Below, piece after piece: positions 26,938-35,783 of a stretch of 64,000 nt of DNA (position 1 is the stretch's first letter; each line of letters begins with the position of its first letter). The notes below the pieces were generated by a model. That model was not told the origin of the DNA. It saw nothing but the letters and a program-made list of their open reading frames with translations, and did not search any database. A program made the position numbers and the translations under genes. This DNA comes from an uncultured Lentisphaeria bacterium (lineage in GTDB: Bacteria > Verrucomicrobiota > Lentisphaeria > Victivallales > UBA1829): NCBI GenBank assembly GCA_905197955.1, contig CAJKAR010000023.1, positions 10,220 through 74,219 of the forward strand, in the 5' to 3' direction.

Positions 26938-27996
26938 TCAGTCAACCACAAGCGATTTCTTCTTGCCCTTGACCACTTCGCCGCAGACAAACGCTTTGAA
27001 GCCGGCCTTTTTGCAGATGGCAATCGCCTGTTTGGCTTCGTCCGCCGGAACGAACCAGACCATTCCGACTCCCATGTTGAAGACACGGTAGGCTTCGGAA
27101 TCATCAATGTTCCCAGCCTCGGTAATCAGCTTGAAGATCGGCGGAGCCTTCTTGATCGTGCTCTTGTGGAAGACCGCATCCACGTTTTTCGGAAGAATTC
27201 GTGGCACATTGTCATAGAGTCCGCCGCCGGTGATATGCGCAATTCCGTCGAGCGAAAGTCCCGCCTCCATCGCAGCCTTGATGGCCGGCCAGTAGCAGGT
27301 ATGCGGCTTCAGAAGCGCTTCCCCGATGGACTCGTGATTCAGTTCGGCAAGTTCGGTATCGACATCGTAGCGGCAGGTGTGGAAGAGCACCTGGCGGGCA
27401 AGACTGAATCCGTTCGTATGCAGACCGTTGGAAGGAAGACCGATCGCAACATGTCCCGGACGAATCTTCTCTCCGGTGATGATCCGATCCTTTTCCACAA
27501 TTCCGTTGATGACTCCGACAAGGTCGAAATCATTTCCGTACATGCCGGGCATTTCCGCCGTCTCGCCGCCGAGAACCGCGCATCCGACTTTGCGGCAGGC
27601 ATCGGCAATTCCGCCGAGCACTTCTTCATACAGAGGACTACGCAGTTTGCCGATTCCGATATAGTCCAGGAAAAACACCGGTTCAGCGCCCTGCACGCTG
27701 ATATCATTGACGCAGTGGTTGACAATGTCGTGTCCCACGGTGTCGTATTTCTGCATCAGAGCGGCGACCATGAGCTTGGTGCCGACTCCGTCGATGCTGG
27801 AGACAAGAACAGGATTTTTGTATTTTTTCAGATCAATCTGGAAAAGTCCGCCGAAGCCGCCGATCGGGGCGAGCATCTCCGGACGCTTTGCCATGGAAAG
27901 TTTCTTCTTGACCCGGGACAGAAGCTCCGTCGCGAGGTCAATATCCACTCCGGCCTCCTTGTATGTCGACACTTTTTTTGCAGTTTTGCGCGCCAT
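26938..27996 (-). CDS. purM: Phosphoribosylformylglycinamidine cyclo-ligase (AIR synthetase)
   Basis: The 352-residue product carries the PurM signatures STYKEAGVDID, SSIDGVGTKLMVA, HCVNDISVQGAEPVFFLDY and GGETAEMPGMY. It closes the imidazole ring of FGAM to give AIR in purine synthesis. GAGG lies six bases before the ATG at 27996. It is a single-gene unit with a strong terminator, divergent from the glucuronate isomerase gene. Confidence 0.96.
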   Translation of the reverse strand: MARKTAKKVSTYKEAGVDIDLATELLSRVKKKLSMAKRPEMLAPIGGFGGLFQIDLKKYKNPVLVSSIDGVGTKLMVAALMQKYDTVGHDIVNHCVNDISVQGAEPVFFLDYIGIGKLRSPLYEEVLGGIADACRKVGCAVLGGETAEMPGMYGNDFDLVGVINGIVEKDRIITGEKIRPGHVAIGLPSNGLHTNGFSLARQVLFHTCRYDVDTELAELNHESIGEALLKPHTCYWPAIKAAMEAGLSLDGIAHITGGGLYDNVPRILPKNVDAVFHKSTIKKAPPIFKLITEAGNIDDSEAYRVFNMGVGMVWFVPADEAKQAIAICKKAGFKAFVCGEVVKGKKKSLVVD

Positions 27997-28184
27997 GTTC
28001 ACCTCAAGATTGTTAATGTTGCAGATTTCCTGACACAGGTAATATACACGCAGTTTTCGCAGATGAAAGCAGAATCTTGTGAAAATTATCCCGCAGGCTG
28101 GAAAAAATCTCTTCCGGGAGTATATTGTCCCCTGAAAGCATCTTCAAACAAACTGTCATAGACAACAACCCGAGGAGGAAGCCC

Positions 28185-29552
28185 ATGGGATTCATGGATG
28201 ACAAGTATCTGCTCGAAAGCGAGGTCTCCCTCGCCATCTACAGCTCCGTCAAGAACCTGCCCGTCATCGACCCGCACAATCATGCCGACGTGAAGGAAAT
28301 TGCGGAAAACAAAAATTATTCGGATGCATGGCAGGTCTTCGCCGCTACCGATCATTATGTCTGGGAAGTCATGCGCAAGCGCGGCGTCGAGGAAAAATTC
28401 ATCACCGGCAACGCCTCCCCCAAGGAAAAATGGCTGGAACTCGCCCGCGTCATGCCCGAAATCGCCGGCAACCCCGTCTATGAATGGATTCATCTCGATC
28501 TGCGCAGAAGATTCGATATCCGCGAAATGCTCTGCGCCGCCTCCGGCGAAGCCATCTGGGAGAAAGTCAATCAGAAACTCGCCGAACCGGACTTCAAACC
28601 GCTCGAACTCCTGAAGAAAATGAACGTCGAAGTCATGTGCTCCACCGATGATCCCGCCGATACGCTCGAATATCATGACCAGGTCAATGCTCAAGCCGGC
28701 AGAACAATCATCCGCCCGACCTGGCGGCCCGATAAAGCCATGCGCATCCATTTCCCCGACTTCAAGGAGTATATCGAAAAACTCGGAAAACGATTCAATA
28801 CCTCCATCGACAATGTAAAAACGCTGGTTGAAGTCCTCCAGAAGTCCCATGATTTCTTCGCGGAAAAAGGCTGCCGCGCCAGCGACCACGATACTCCTCA
28901 TCCGCTGCCCGGAAACGCGACTCTCGAAGAGGCGGACGCCATCTTCCGCAAAGTCCTCGCTGGGGCAAAACCGACTCAGGCGGAAATCGACACCTATCAG
29001 GATTACCTCACGCTGCAGGTCGCTGATATGGATATGCGCGCCGGATGGGTCTATCAGATGCATATGGGAGTGGTCAGAAATGTTCGGGATACTCTCTACA
29101 AAGCGCTGGGTGCGGATGTCGGCGGAGATGTCAGCGAATTCTACATCGACATCGTGAAGCCCCTCTGCAGCTTCCTGAACCATTTTGACGACAAACTCAA
29201 AATCGTTCTCTACTGTCTGGAACCCTGTCATCAGGCATCGCTTGCCGCGGTTGCCAGAGCGTTCGGCAAAAATGTCCGTCTCGGCTCCGCCTGGTGGCTC
29301 AACGATACGCCCTACGGAATGAACACTCAGCTCGACTACATCGGCAATGTGGATCTTTATGCGAATTTCGGAGGAATGGTCTCCGATTCCCGCAAGATTC
29401 TCTCTTACGCATCGCGTTTTGAAATGTTCCGCAGAGTGCTGGCAAATGTGCTGGCAAACAAGGTCCGTCTCGGCAGAATGCCCTACGATGTGGCGGAAAA
29501 ACTCGCCGTCATGATGTGCTATTCGGAACCCAAAAACTTCTTCAACGTCTAA
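28185..29552 (+). CDS. uxaC: Glucuronate/galacturonate isomerase
   Basis: The 455-residue protein matches uronate isomerase, with NLPVIDPHNHADVKEI (metal-binding HxH), CSTDDPAD, ASDHDTPHP and a late GSAWWLNDTPYGM block. It interconverts D-glucuronate and D-fructuronate, or galacturonate and tagaturonate. The start at 28185 follows GAGGAGG by six bases; an upstream in-frame ATG has no ribosome site. A TATATT at 28121-28126 may be its -10 box. It is 15 bp before nagB, linking uronate and amino-sugar use, as expected for degradation of glycosaminoglycan-like host glycans. Confidence 0.94.
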   Translation: MGFMDDKYLLESEVSLAIYSSVKNLPVIDPHNHADVKEIAENKNYSDAWQVFAATDHYVWEVMRKRGVEEKFITGNASPKEKWLELARVMPEIAGNPVYEWIHLDLRRRFDIREMLCAASGEAIWEKVNQKLAEPDFKPLELLKKMNVEVMCSTDDPADTLEYHDQVNAQAGRTIIRPTWRPDKAMRIHFPDFKEYIEKLGKRFNTSIDNVKTLVEVLQKSHDFFAEKGCRASDHDTPHPLPGNATLEEADAIFRKVLAGAKPTQAEIDTYQDYLTLQVADMDMRAGWVYQMHMGVVRNVRDTLYKALGADVGGDVSEFYIDIVKPLCSFLNHFDDKLKIVLYCLEPCHQASLAAVARAFGKNVRLGSAWWLNDTPYGMNTQLDYIGNVDLYANFGGMVSDSRKILSYASRFEMFRRVLANVLANKVRLGRMPYDVAEKLAVMMCYSEPKNFFNV

Positions 29553-29567
29553 CCGGAGGAAACTGTA

Positions 29568-30353
29568 ATGGAAGTCATCATCATGCCGACAGAGGAGAAG
29601 GCAACTCTTCTGGCAAGCAAGCTCATTGCCGCTCAGATCCGTCGGAAACCCGCCTCCACCCTGGGGCTCGCCACCGGAAGAACCATGGAAAATCTCTATG
29701 CCGTTCTCGCGGAAATGCATCGGAACGAAGGACTCGATTTCTCCCTCTGCCGCTCCTTCAATCTCGATGAATACATCGGACTGCCCGAAGAGGATCCCAA
29801 CACCTACCGTTCCTACATGAACAAACATCTGTTCTCGAAAGTGAACATCGACATCCGCAACACCCATCTGCCGCATGGGAACGCTCCCGATCTCGATCTC
29901 GAATGCGAACAGTATGAAAAGCGCATGAAGGAGTGCGGAGGAATTGATCTTCAGCTTCTCGGCATTGGCAGAAGCGGACACATCGGATTCAACGAGCCGC
30001 TCTCCTCTCTCGCATCGCGGACCCGCGCCAAAGCGCTGACTCCCGTCACGATCGAGCAGAACGCTCCGCTCTTCCCGCGTCCGGAGGATATGCCGAAACG
30101 CGCCCTCACCATGGGGGTCGGAACCATTCTGGAAGCCCGGCGGATCCTCATGCTGGCAACCGGAGCGGAAAAAGCCGATATCATTGCAAAAGCGGTCGAA
30201 GGACCCATCACCAGCATGGTTTCCGCAACCGCACTTCAGCTTCATCCGAAGTGCACCGTCATCGTCGATGACGCCGCCGCAGAGAAACTCCAGGGCAAGG
30301 ATTACTATCACTGGATCTTCCAGAACGAACCCGAATGGGCGGATTACCGGTAA
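29568..30353 (+). CDS. nagB: Glucosamine-6-phosphate deaminase
   Basis: The 261-residue protein has GLATGRTMENLY, FNLDEYIGLP (catalytic Asp) and GIGRSGHIGFNEP, where the usual NGH reads SGH but the catalytic His is kept. It converts glucosamine-6-phosphate to fructose-6-phosphate and ammonia. It has GGAGGAAA upstream of its ATG and a terminator 29 bp after the stop, so it forms a two-gene operon with the uronate isomerase. Confidence 0.93.
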   Translation: MEVIIMPTEEKATLLASKLIAAQIRRKPASTLGLATGRTMENLYAVLAEMHRNEGLDFSLCRSFNLDEYIGLPEEDPNTYRSYMNKHLFSKVNIDIRNTHLPHGNAPDLDLECEQYEKRMKECGGIDLQLLGIGRSGHIGFNEPLSSLASRTRAKALTPVTIEQNAPLFPRPEDMPKRALTMGVGTILEARRILMLATGAEKADIIAKAVEGPITSMVSATALQLHPKCTVIVDDAAAEKLQGKDYYHWIFQNEPEWADYR

Positions 30354-30381
30354 TTCTTTTCCTTTTTCTCAGTTTCGCAGA

Positions 30382-30419
30382 GCCCGCGTGAATCTTCCGA
30401 TTTCGCGCGGGCCTTTTTT
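30382..30419 (+). terminator. Rho-independent terminator after nagB
   Basis: GCCCGCG (30382-30388) pairs with CGCGGGC (30406-30412), followed by CTTTTTT. Confidence 0.88.
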
Positions 30420-30455
30420 CAAAATAACATCCTGTCTCCGGAAGCGAGTTCTGTT

Positions 30456-31331
30456 ATGAACAGTAATCTTAAAAAAACGTCATCCGCAGCCTTGTGCGGC
30501 AGAATCATCACAGAATCATCCCGACTGATCCTGCGGGAAATGACCCAGGAGGATTTTCCTCTGCTCTGCGCCATGCTTCAGGATCCCGAGGTCATGTATG
30601 CCTGGGAACGCACCTTCTCCGAAAAGGAGGTGCGGGATTGGATCGACCGGAATCAAGTCCGCTATCGGAACTGCGGCTGCGGCTACTGGCTGGCGTTCGA
30701 CCGGACCTCCGGAGAAAACATCGGACAGCTGGGAATTCTTCCGGAAGAGATCGAAGGAAAAGTCCATTCCGGAGTCGGCTGGATTCTCCGCCGGGCTCAC
30801 TGGGGCAAAGGCTATGCGGCAGAAGGCGGAAAGGCATGTCTGGACTATGCTTTCCGGGAACTGCACGTTCCGCGCGTGATTGCGGATATCCGTCCCTCAA
30901 ATTGCCGCTCCGTCCGGGTGGCGGAACGTCTCGGCATGGAGGCCATGGGCATCTATGACAAGGTTGTCGGCGGAAAAATCATGCCGCATCGGATCTATTC
31001 CGCGCGGTCCGCGGACCGCGTTCAAGTTCCATGGAATCCGATCTGGGAAAAACAGTTCGCCGAACTGGAGGAGCTTCTGGCTCCGGTTCTGAAGCACACC
31101 GGAGGATCTCTGCGGCATATCGGCGGGACATCGCTTCCCGGTTCTGCGGCGGTTCCGGTGATCGAAGCGGAATACAGCCCGGATCCGGGAATATCCGCAG
31201 CCAGGGTCATTCATGAACTGGAGCCTCTCGGCTTCTATCCTCTGGAACGTGAATCAGGGAACGGACTTCCCGACTTCACTGAGAGTTTGAATCTGAAATT
31301 CCGGCACGCTCTCCGAATCCGGATGATCTGA
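30456..31331 (+). CDS. GNAT acetyltransferase fused to a truncated GrpB/UPF0157 domain
   Basis: Residues about 17-185 form a RimJ/RimL-like N-acetyltransferase (SRLILREMTQEDFPLL, the acetyl-CoA loop HWGKGYAAEGG, and NCRSVRVAERLGM). Residues 190-291 resemble the first two-thirds of the GrpB nucleotidyltransferase-like family: VPWNPIWEKQFAELEELL, then HIGGTSLPGSAAVPVIEAE, where relatives have GSTSVPGLAAKPIID. The usual acidic ID.D motif is altered to IEAEYS and the normal C-terminal third is missing, so the second domain is probably not catalytic. Substrate unknown. The stop is clean in the read, but a frameshift truncation is possible. Confidence 0.7.
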   Translation: MNSNLKKTSSAALCGRIITESSRLILREMTQEDFPLLCAMLQDPEVMYAWERTFSEKEVRDWIDRNQVRYRNCGCGYWLAFDRTSGENIGQLGILPEEIEGKVHSGVGWILRRAHWGKGYAAEGGKACLDYAFRELHVPRVIADIRPSNCRSVRVAERLGMEAMGIYDKVVGGKIMPHRIYSARSADRVQVPWNPIWEKQFAELEELLAPVLKHTGGSLRHIGGTSLPGSAAVPVIEAEYSPDPGISAARVIHELEPLGFYPLERESGNGLPDFTESLNLKFRHALRIRMI

Positions 31332-31382
31332 AAAAATCGGAGAGCGAACCAGCGGAGTTCTCGTCTGAAACGGAAAGAGGCA

Positions 31383-32510
31383 TCACTCCTCTTTCATTCC
31401 GAACATCTTCCGTTTCAAGTCGAGATAATAGAGATAATCCTGCGGCTTCACGTTCGGCGGACAGCGATGATCGCAGAACGGAATGTAGCCGCCCCGCTCC
31501 ACATAGGGCACCAGCGTTTCGAGATAGCGTTTGATCGCTTCCGGACCGGCGCCGAGCTGAATTTTATCTACGCCGCCCATGATGCGCAGGACGCCGGAAT
31601 ACTGGTCGAGGAGTTCTCCCGGATGAGAACAGCCCATCACCTCAAACGGGAAGAGACAGTTGATTCCGCCTTCGAGCAGATAGGGCAGAATCGGACGCAC
31701 ATCGCCATCGCAGTCGGTATACCAGAGATCAATGCCGTAACGGTCCAGCTTTTTACGGATCCGCTTGTAGCGGGGCATCACAATGTCACGGAAGAAATCC
31801 ACCGTCACGATCGGTCCGTTCTTAAAGCAGATGTCCTCCCAGCCGCTGGCGAAATCAAACTGGAAATGAGGCAGAACCTGATCCAGAAAATCTTCTACGA
31901 GCAGACAGGAGGTTTCCACCATGTCCTCCACCATGTCAGGATAATCGAACATCGCATAGGCAAGCCCTTCAAAGGTGAGCATGTCGCGGATGCGGCCGAT
32001 CATGGAACCGCAATCAACTCCCAGAGGGTAATCACGATCAGCCGGATGCGCCGCTTTCAATGCTTCGATATCCACACGGCGGGCGGGATCATCCCGACGG
32101 AACCGCTCCTCCTTGCAGCGCTTCCAGTCATCGGGTGTGACAACGGAAGCTCCAAGGTAATGCGGAATGGTATCATGTCCATCCAGCGGCACCTCGATCA
32201 GCAGTCCATTGGCATCGGTCATGATCTTCACATCGCCCCGCACCTCGATCACCTTCCGTTCAAATCCGGGATGCATCCAGATGGTTCCGCTGATACCCTT
32301 GATCGGGTCAAAGTTGAAAAAGCGGTCGGCTTCCTCATTGTTCCGGATTCCGTTTTCGCGGAACAGATCCCATTCCGTGAAGTTTTCATCCCAGTAGCCG
32401 AACTCCATATTGAAACAGCGGTCAACGCTCTGGTAATGCATCTGACGGTTGAAACGTTCGCGCGCGGTCATCCGCCCCGGCCACGGAGAAAGGTAAGGTT
32501 TGATCGACAT
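31383..32510 (-). CDS. URO-D-fold protein (uroporphyrinogen decarboxylase-like, not haem pathway)
   Basis: The 375-residue protein has the TIM-barrel pattern of the URO-D/MtaA/CmuA superfamily: MTARERFNRQMHYQ at the start, WYTDCDGDV and FPFEVMGCSHP in the middle, and IPFCDHRCPPNVKPQDYLYYL at the end. The last block is usual in the uncharacterised URO-D-like proteins common in Lentisphaerota and resembles the zinc or corrinoid methyltransferase branch. No haem gene is near. Function unknown; methyl transfer or sugar metabolism have been suggested for the group. It diverges from a second URO-D-like gene. Confidence 0.65.
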   Translation of the reverse strand: MSIKPYLSPWPGRMTARERFNRQMHYQSVDRCFNMEFGYWDENFTEWDLFRENGIRNNEEADRFFNFDPIKGISGTIWMHPGFERKVIEVRGDVKIMTDANGLLIEVPLDGHDTIPHYLGASVVTPDDWKRCKEERFRRDDPARRVDIEALKAAHPADRDYPLGVDCGSMIGRIRDMLTFEGLAYAMFDYPDMVEDMVETSCLLVEDFLDQVLPHFQFDFASGWEDICFKNGPIVTVDFFRDIVMPRYKRIRKKLDRYGIDLWYTDCDGDVRPILPYLLEGGINCLFPFEVMGCSHPGELLDQYSGVLRIMGGVDKIQLGAGPEAIKRYLETLVPYVERGGYIPFCDHRCPPNVKPQDYLYYLDLKRKMFGMKEE

Positions 32511-32701
32511 GGTTCTGCCTCTGAATTGATTGTTGTTGAAAACCCTCTGAATCGTTCCTGCTGACAGATAATCTAGACGGAAAAGAGCCAGTTTTCAATT
32601 TTCGCTTCAGGACAATATAAAGCAATCCATCTCAATATACAGAAAGCGGATTCCCGTTTATGCGTGTACTGTATTGCAAAAACAGGGAGACTCACAGGAA
32701 A

Positions 32702-33775
32702 ATGACAAATCTCAACACCTTCGACTGGACCCGCTGTTCCCATCAATGGGATGCCTGGTGGAACGGAGAATCCGATTCCCCGATGTTCAACATTCGAATC
32801 CTGCCCGAACCTGGAAGTGCCGTTCCTCCGAAAGGGTATCTTTCCATGTACGATTTCTCCATCCCACCGGAACAGATCCTGAAAGAGGAGGAAGCGTGGC
32901 TTTCCGCATTTTCCTATCCGGAAGGATCCTATCCCTCGTTCTGGCTGAATTTCGGTCCGGGCGTGCTGGCGGCAATGCTCGGGGGAGAAGGACACAACGG
33001 CATGGATACGGTCTGGTTCACACCCGGCCGATGGGAAGGCGTTCCGCTGGAACAGATGCATTTTCAACTCGACCGGAAATCGCCGTGGTTTCAGCGCATT
33101 GAATCCATCTGCCGGGAAGCGGATCGGCTCCTGAAAGGCAGAATCCATGTCGGAATCACGGATTTCGGCGGTGCGCTTGATATTCTCAGCACGTTTCTTC
33201 CGGGAGAAGCTCTGCTGTTCGCGCTCTACGATGCTCCGGAGGAGGTGAAACGTCTGACCATGGAAATTCACGACGCATGGTTCGAGGCGTTCGATTACTT
33301 TCATTCGCTCCTGCCGGCAAATCATGGCTGGAGTGCATGGGACGGCATCTTCTCCTCAAAACCGTACTACATGCTTCAATGCGATTTCTCCTATATGATC
33401 TCTCCGGAAATGTTTGCGGAATTCGTCATGCCGGAACTCTCCGCCTGCTGCAAACGCCTGGAGCGCAGTTTCTATCATCTCGACGGGAAAGGAGAACTGC
33501 CGCATCTGCCGCAGCTCCTCGCGGAAGAGAGACTCGGCGGAATTCAATGGGTGCCGGGTGCCGGAAATCTCCCGTTCACCGCATGGGAGGAGATCTACCG
33601 GACAATCGCAGATGGCGGTAAGAAAATCTGGCTTGCGCCCGGCGGCGATTTCGACGGGGCATCCAGAATCATGGATGCAACCGGACACCCCGAACGCTTT
33701 ATCCTCTGTGACGCCATTCCCCCTGAACGGGAAAAGGAGCTTCTCCGCTTCAAACAGCGCTATGGCGCAAAATAA
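32702..33775 (+). CDS. Second, divergent URO-D-fold protein
   Basis: The 357-residue product is only distantly similar to its divergent neighbour but shares the barrel layout: FWLNFGPGVLAAMLGG, a WDGIFSSKPYYMLQCDFSYMISPEMF segment typical of this superfamily, and FYHLDGKGELPHLPQLL near the C-terminus. It lacks the DHRCPPN block. Function unknown. The ATG at 32702 is chosen because GGGAG lies 12 bases upstream; an ATG 14 codons earlier is possible. The 191 bp intergenic region shows no palindrome. Downstream (33776-34017) there are only imperfect hairpins. Confidence 0.6.
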   Translation: MTNLNTFDWTRCSHQWDAWWNGESDSPMFNIRILPEPGSAVPPKGYLSMYDFSIPPEQILKEEEAWLSAFSYPEGSYPSFWLNFGPGVLAAMLGGEGHNGMDTVWFTPGRWEGVPLEQMHFQLDRKSPWFQRIESICREADRLLKGRIHVGITDFGGALDILSTFLPGEALLFALYDAPEEVKRLTMEIHDAWFEAFDYFHSLLPANHGWSAWDGIFSSKPYYMLQCDFSYMISPEMFAEFVMPELSACCKRLERSFYHLDGKGELPHLPQLLAEERLGGIQWVPGAGNLPFTAWEEIYRTIADGGKKIWLAPGGDFDGASRIMDATGHPERFILCDAIPPEREKELLRFKQRYGAK

Positions 33776-33970
33776 CAGAAAAAAATGTGAAAACGGTTCT
33801 CTCCGGATCGCCCGGCGTATCCCTGTTCCGATAAAAGGGATGGTGTTTTCGGAGAAATCTTTTTCAGATTTTCTTCTTCGGATTCCGGAAGAAGAAACCA
33901 TCCGCGGCGGGACTCCCGGAAACAGAGGAGAAGCAGGCATCTTTTCCTCTACGGAGAACAGGAGAAAGAT

Positions 33971-33998
33971 TTGCATTTTCCGTTTTTCAGGCTATACT
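33971..33998 (+). promoter_or_regulatory. Promoter of the AraC-family gene
   Basis: TTGCAT (33971-33976) and TATACT (33993-33998) are 16 bases apart and end 19 bp before the ATG. Confidence 0.6.
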
Positions 33999-34017
33999 CC
34001 TTCCAGCGGGAGCAGAG

Positions 34018-34905
34018 ATGAAACAATCGAAAAGCAAAGAGCACAGATTTGATTTCGACGGAATGTCAGGAGTGTTCCGGAAAGGTGTTCAGTTCCACAT
34101 GTCCGCCGAATCGTGGGAGTATGGACGCCATCACGCGCTGCCGCTCTGGACGGAATACATTGTCTACCCGGCAATTCTGCCCAGGGGCTATCGCTTCTCC
34201 CAGGAGAACGTCACCTTGACCTCCTTTGAACTGGTACTGGAGGGCTCCATGAATATTCTTCTGGACGATACCCGCCTGACTGTGAAACCGAACGAGCTCT
34301 GTCTGATTCCGGCAGGAAAAACCAAACATCTGGAGATTCGGGAAGACTGTCGAAAAGTCGTATTCGGCATCTGCGGTCAGCTTCATCTCTCGCTGCTTGC
34401 CATGACAGGGCTTTATTCCACGCCCATCCACCGTCTGACCCATCCGGAGCAGATTCTTCTGATTCTCCGCGAACTGCATCGGCTCCTGAAGGAGAGATCG
34501 GAAGCATCCGTTCCGAAGATCTCCGGACTCACGATGGAGCTTATCATGGAAATCGGCCGGGAGGCCGGACGGACTCCCGAACCCCTGCTCGCAGATGCCT
34601 TCCGTGTTCTGGAATTCAATCTCTCCAAACCGTTCCAGCTCTCGGCGCTTGCGGAGGAGCTCCACGTTACGACGGATTACCTGAACCGTCTTTTCCGAAA
34701 AGAGCTCGGCATTCCCCCGAAGCACTATCTGATCGAACAGCGAATGCATCTTGCGTTCTCATTATTGAATTCCACCCGTCTCACCATACAGGAGATCTCT
34801 CTGAAATGCGGCTACAAAACGCAGTTTGCATTTTCCAGAGAATTCCGAAAAAAATTCGGGATGACCCCATCCGAATGCCGGAGAAAAGGCAAAGGCAAGA
34901 AATAG
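34018..34905 (+). CDS. AraC-family transcriptional regulator
   Basis: The 295-residue protein has an N-terminal cupin-like sensor region (residues about 30-150, with LVLEGSMNILLDDTRLTVKPNELCLIPAGK) and two C-terminal helix-turn-helix motifs: LAEELHVTTDYLNRLFRKELG and IQEISLKCGYKTQFAFSREFRKKFGMTPSECR. It probably senses a sugar and activates the adjacent pilin-like and glycosidase genes, which read in the same direction 115 bp on. GGGAG lies six bases before the start. Confidence 0.9.
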   Translation: MKQSKSKEHRFDFDGMSGVFRKGVQFHMSAESWEYGRHHALPLWTEYIVYPAILPRGYRFSQENVTLTSFELVLEGSMNILLDDTRLTVKPNELCLIPAGKTKHLEIREDCRKVVFGICGQLHLSLLAMTGLYSTPIHRLTHPEQILLILRELHRLLKERSEASVPKISGLTMELIMEIGREAGRTPEPLLADAFRVLEFNLSKPFQLSALAEELHVTTDYLNRLFRKELGIPPKHYLIEQRMHLAFSLLNSTRLTIQEISLKCGYKTQFAFSREFRKKFGMTPSECRRKGKGKK

Positions 34906-34950
34906 ATATAAAATTCCAATTTCAGGATATAGAATCGCATTGTTTCCCTC

Positions 34951-34979
34951 TTGTCGTTCTTCTGTTTTCAGAGTATAAT
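34951..34979 (+). promoter_or_regulatory. Promoter of the pilin-like/glycosidase operon
   Basis: TTGTCG (34951-34956) and a perfect TATAAT (34974-34979) are 17 bases apart. The poor -35 match fits a promoter needing an activator such as the AraC-type protein just upstream. Transcription near 34986 rules out a CDS start at 34951. Confidence 0.6.
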
Positions 34980-35019
34980 CTATAACAATAAAACGATGGG
35001 AAATCAAAGAAAGCGAACA

Positions 35020-35751
35020 ATGAAAAAGAACAGATCATTCACCCTGATTGAGCTCCTCGTAACGATAGCCATCATTGCGATACTGGCGGGCGTTCTGCTT
35101 CCCGCCTTGAACTCGGCACGGGGAAAATCATTTGATGTCGCCTGTAAAAACAACCTGAAAACCATGGGGACCGCAAGTGTTGCTTACGCCGCGGACAACG
35201 ATGACTGGATGGTTCCCTGTCAGACAAAACGCTACACAGAAACATACAATTCCAAGGATCTGTGGGTCTCCCTGCTGATTCCGTACGGGGCGCCCTTTTC
35301 CAGAGAACGGACCGCTCCAACCGTTCACCACTGTCCGGCGGAAAACCGAACCAAAGTCGGTTCGGATTATGGAATCAACACCTGGGTGGATGGATCCTAT
35401 GACCCGACCCATTCCCAGCCATATAAACACATGCTCCGCCGCTTCTCCCAGTTCAAAAATGCCAGCCGTCTTCCCTTTATCGGGGAAAACGGCGGTCTCT
35501 GGCTGAACCGCTATCAGAAGATCATGCAGTTTGCCTTCGTTCACGGGGGTACAGACAATCGAATTCTGGATACCAATCAAACAGAGGAGTGGAGCATTGA
35601 ACGAGCCCTGGCTCTGAAAGGGCGCGCCAATATTCTTTTTATCGACACGCACGTCGAAGGACGTTACTTTCTGACCATCTTCCTCAACAACAGCGACGAA
35701 CAATTTCTTCATGACAGAAACAGTGTTCCCTCCGGAACGCTCTATTTTTAA
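35020..35751 (+). CDS. Pilin-like exported protein (prepilin-type N-terminus)
   Basis: The 243-residue protein starts MKKNRSFTLIELLVTIAIIAILAGVLLPAL, a class III prepilin signal with the conserved Glu at mature position 5. The body has the pattern of the H-X9-DG family: SDYGINTWVDG and near the end RANILFIDTHVEGRY, where the usual DG reads DT. Such proteins are matured by prepilin peptidase and assembled or anchored by type II secretion or pilus-like machinery. The nearest ATG to the signal was chosen; its ribosome site is weak. It precedes a secreted hydrolase by 32 bp. Confidence 0.85.
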   Translation: MKKNRSFTLIELLVTIAIIAILAGVLLPALNSARGKSFDVACKNNLKTMGTASVAYAADNDDWMVPCQTKRYTETYNSKDLWVSLLIPYGAPFSRERTAPTVHHCPAENRTKVGSDYGINTWVDGSYDPTHSQPYKHMLRRFSQFKNASRLPFIGENGGLWLNRYQKIMQFAFVHGGTDNRILDTNQTEEWSIERALALKGRANILFIDTHVEGRYFLTIFLNNSDEQFLHDRNSVPSGTLYF

Positions 35752-35783
35752 GTATTTTTCACCCGTCAACCAAGGATTTCAGA

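Noticed and set aside
28086..30311. 741-codon minus-strand frame
   Set aside because: It is antisense to the uronate isomerase and glucosamine-6-phosphate deaminase genes, has no recognisable motif, and crosses two well-supported genes.
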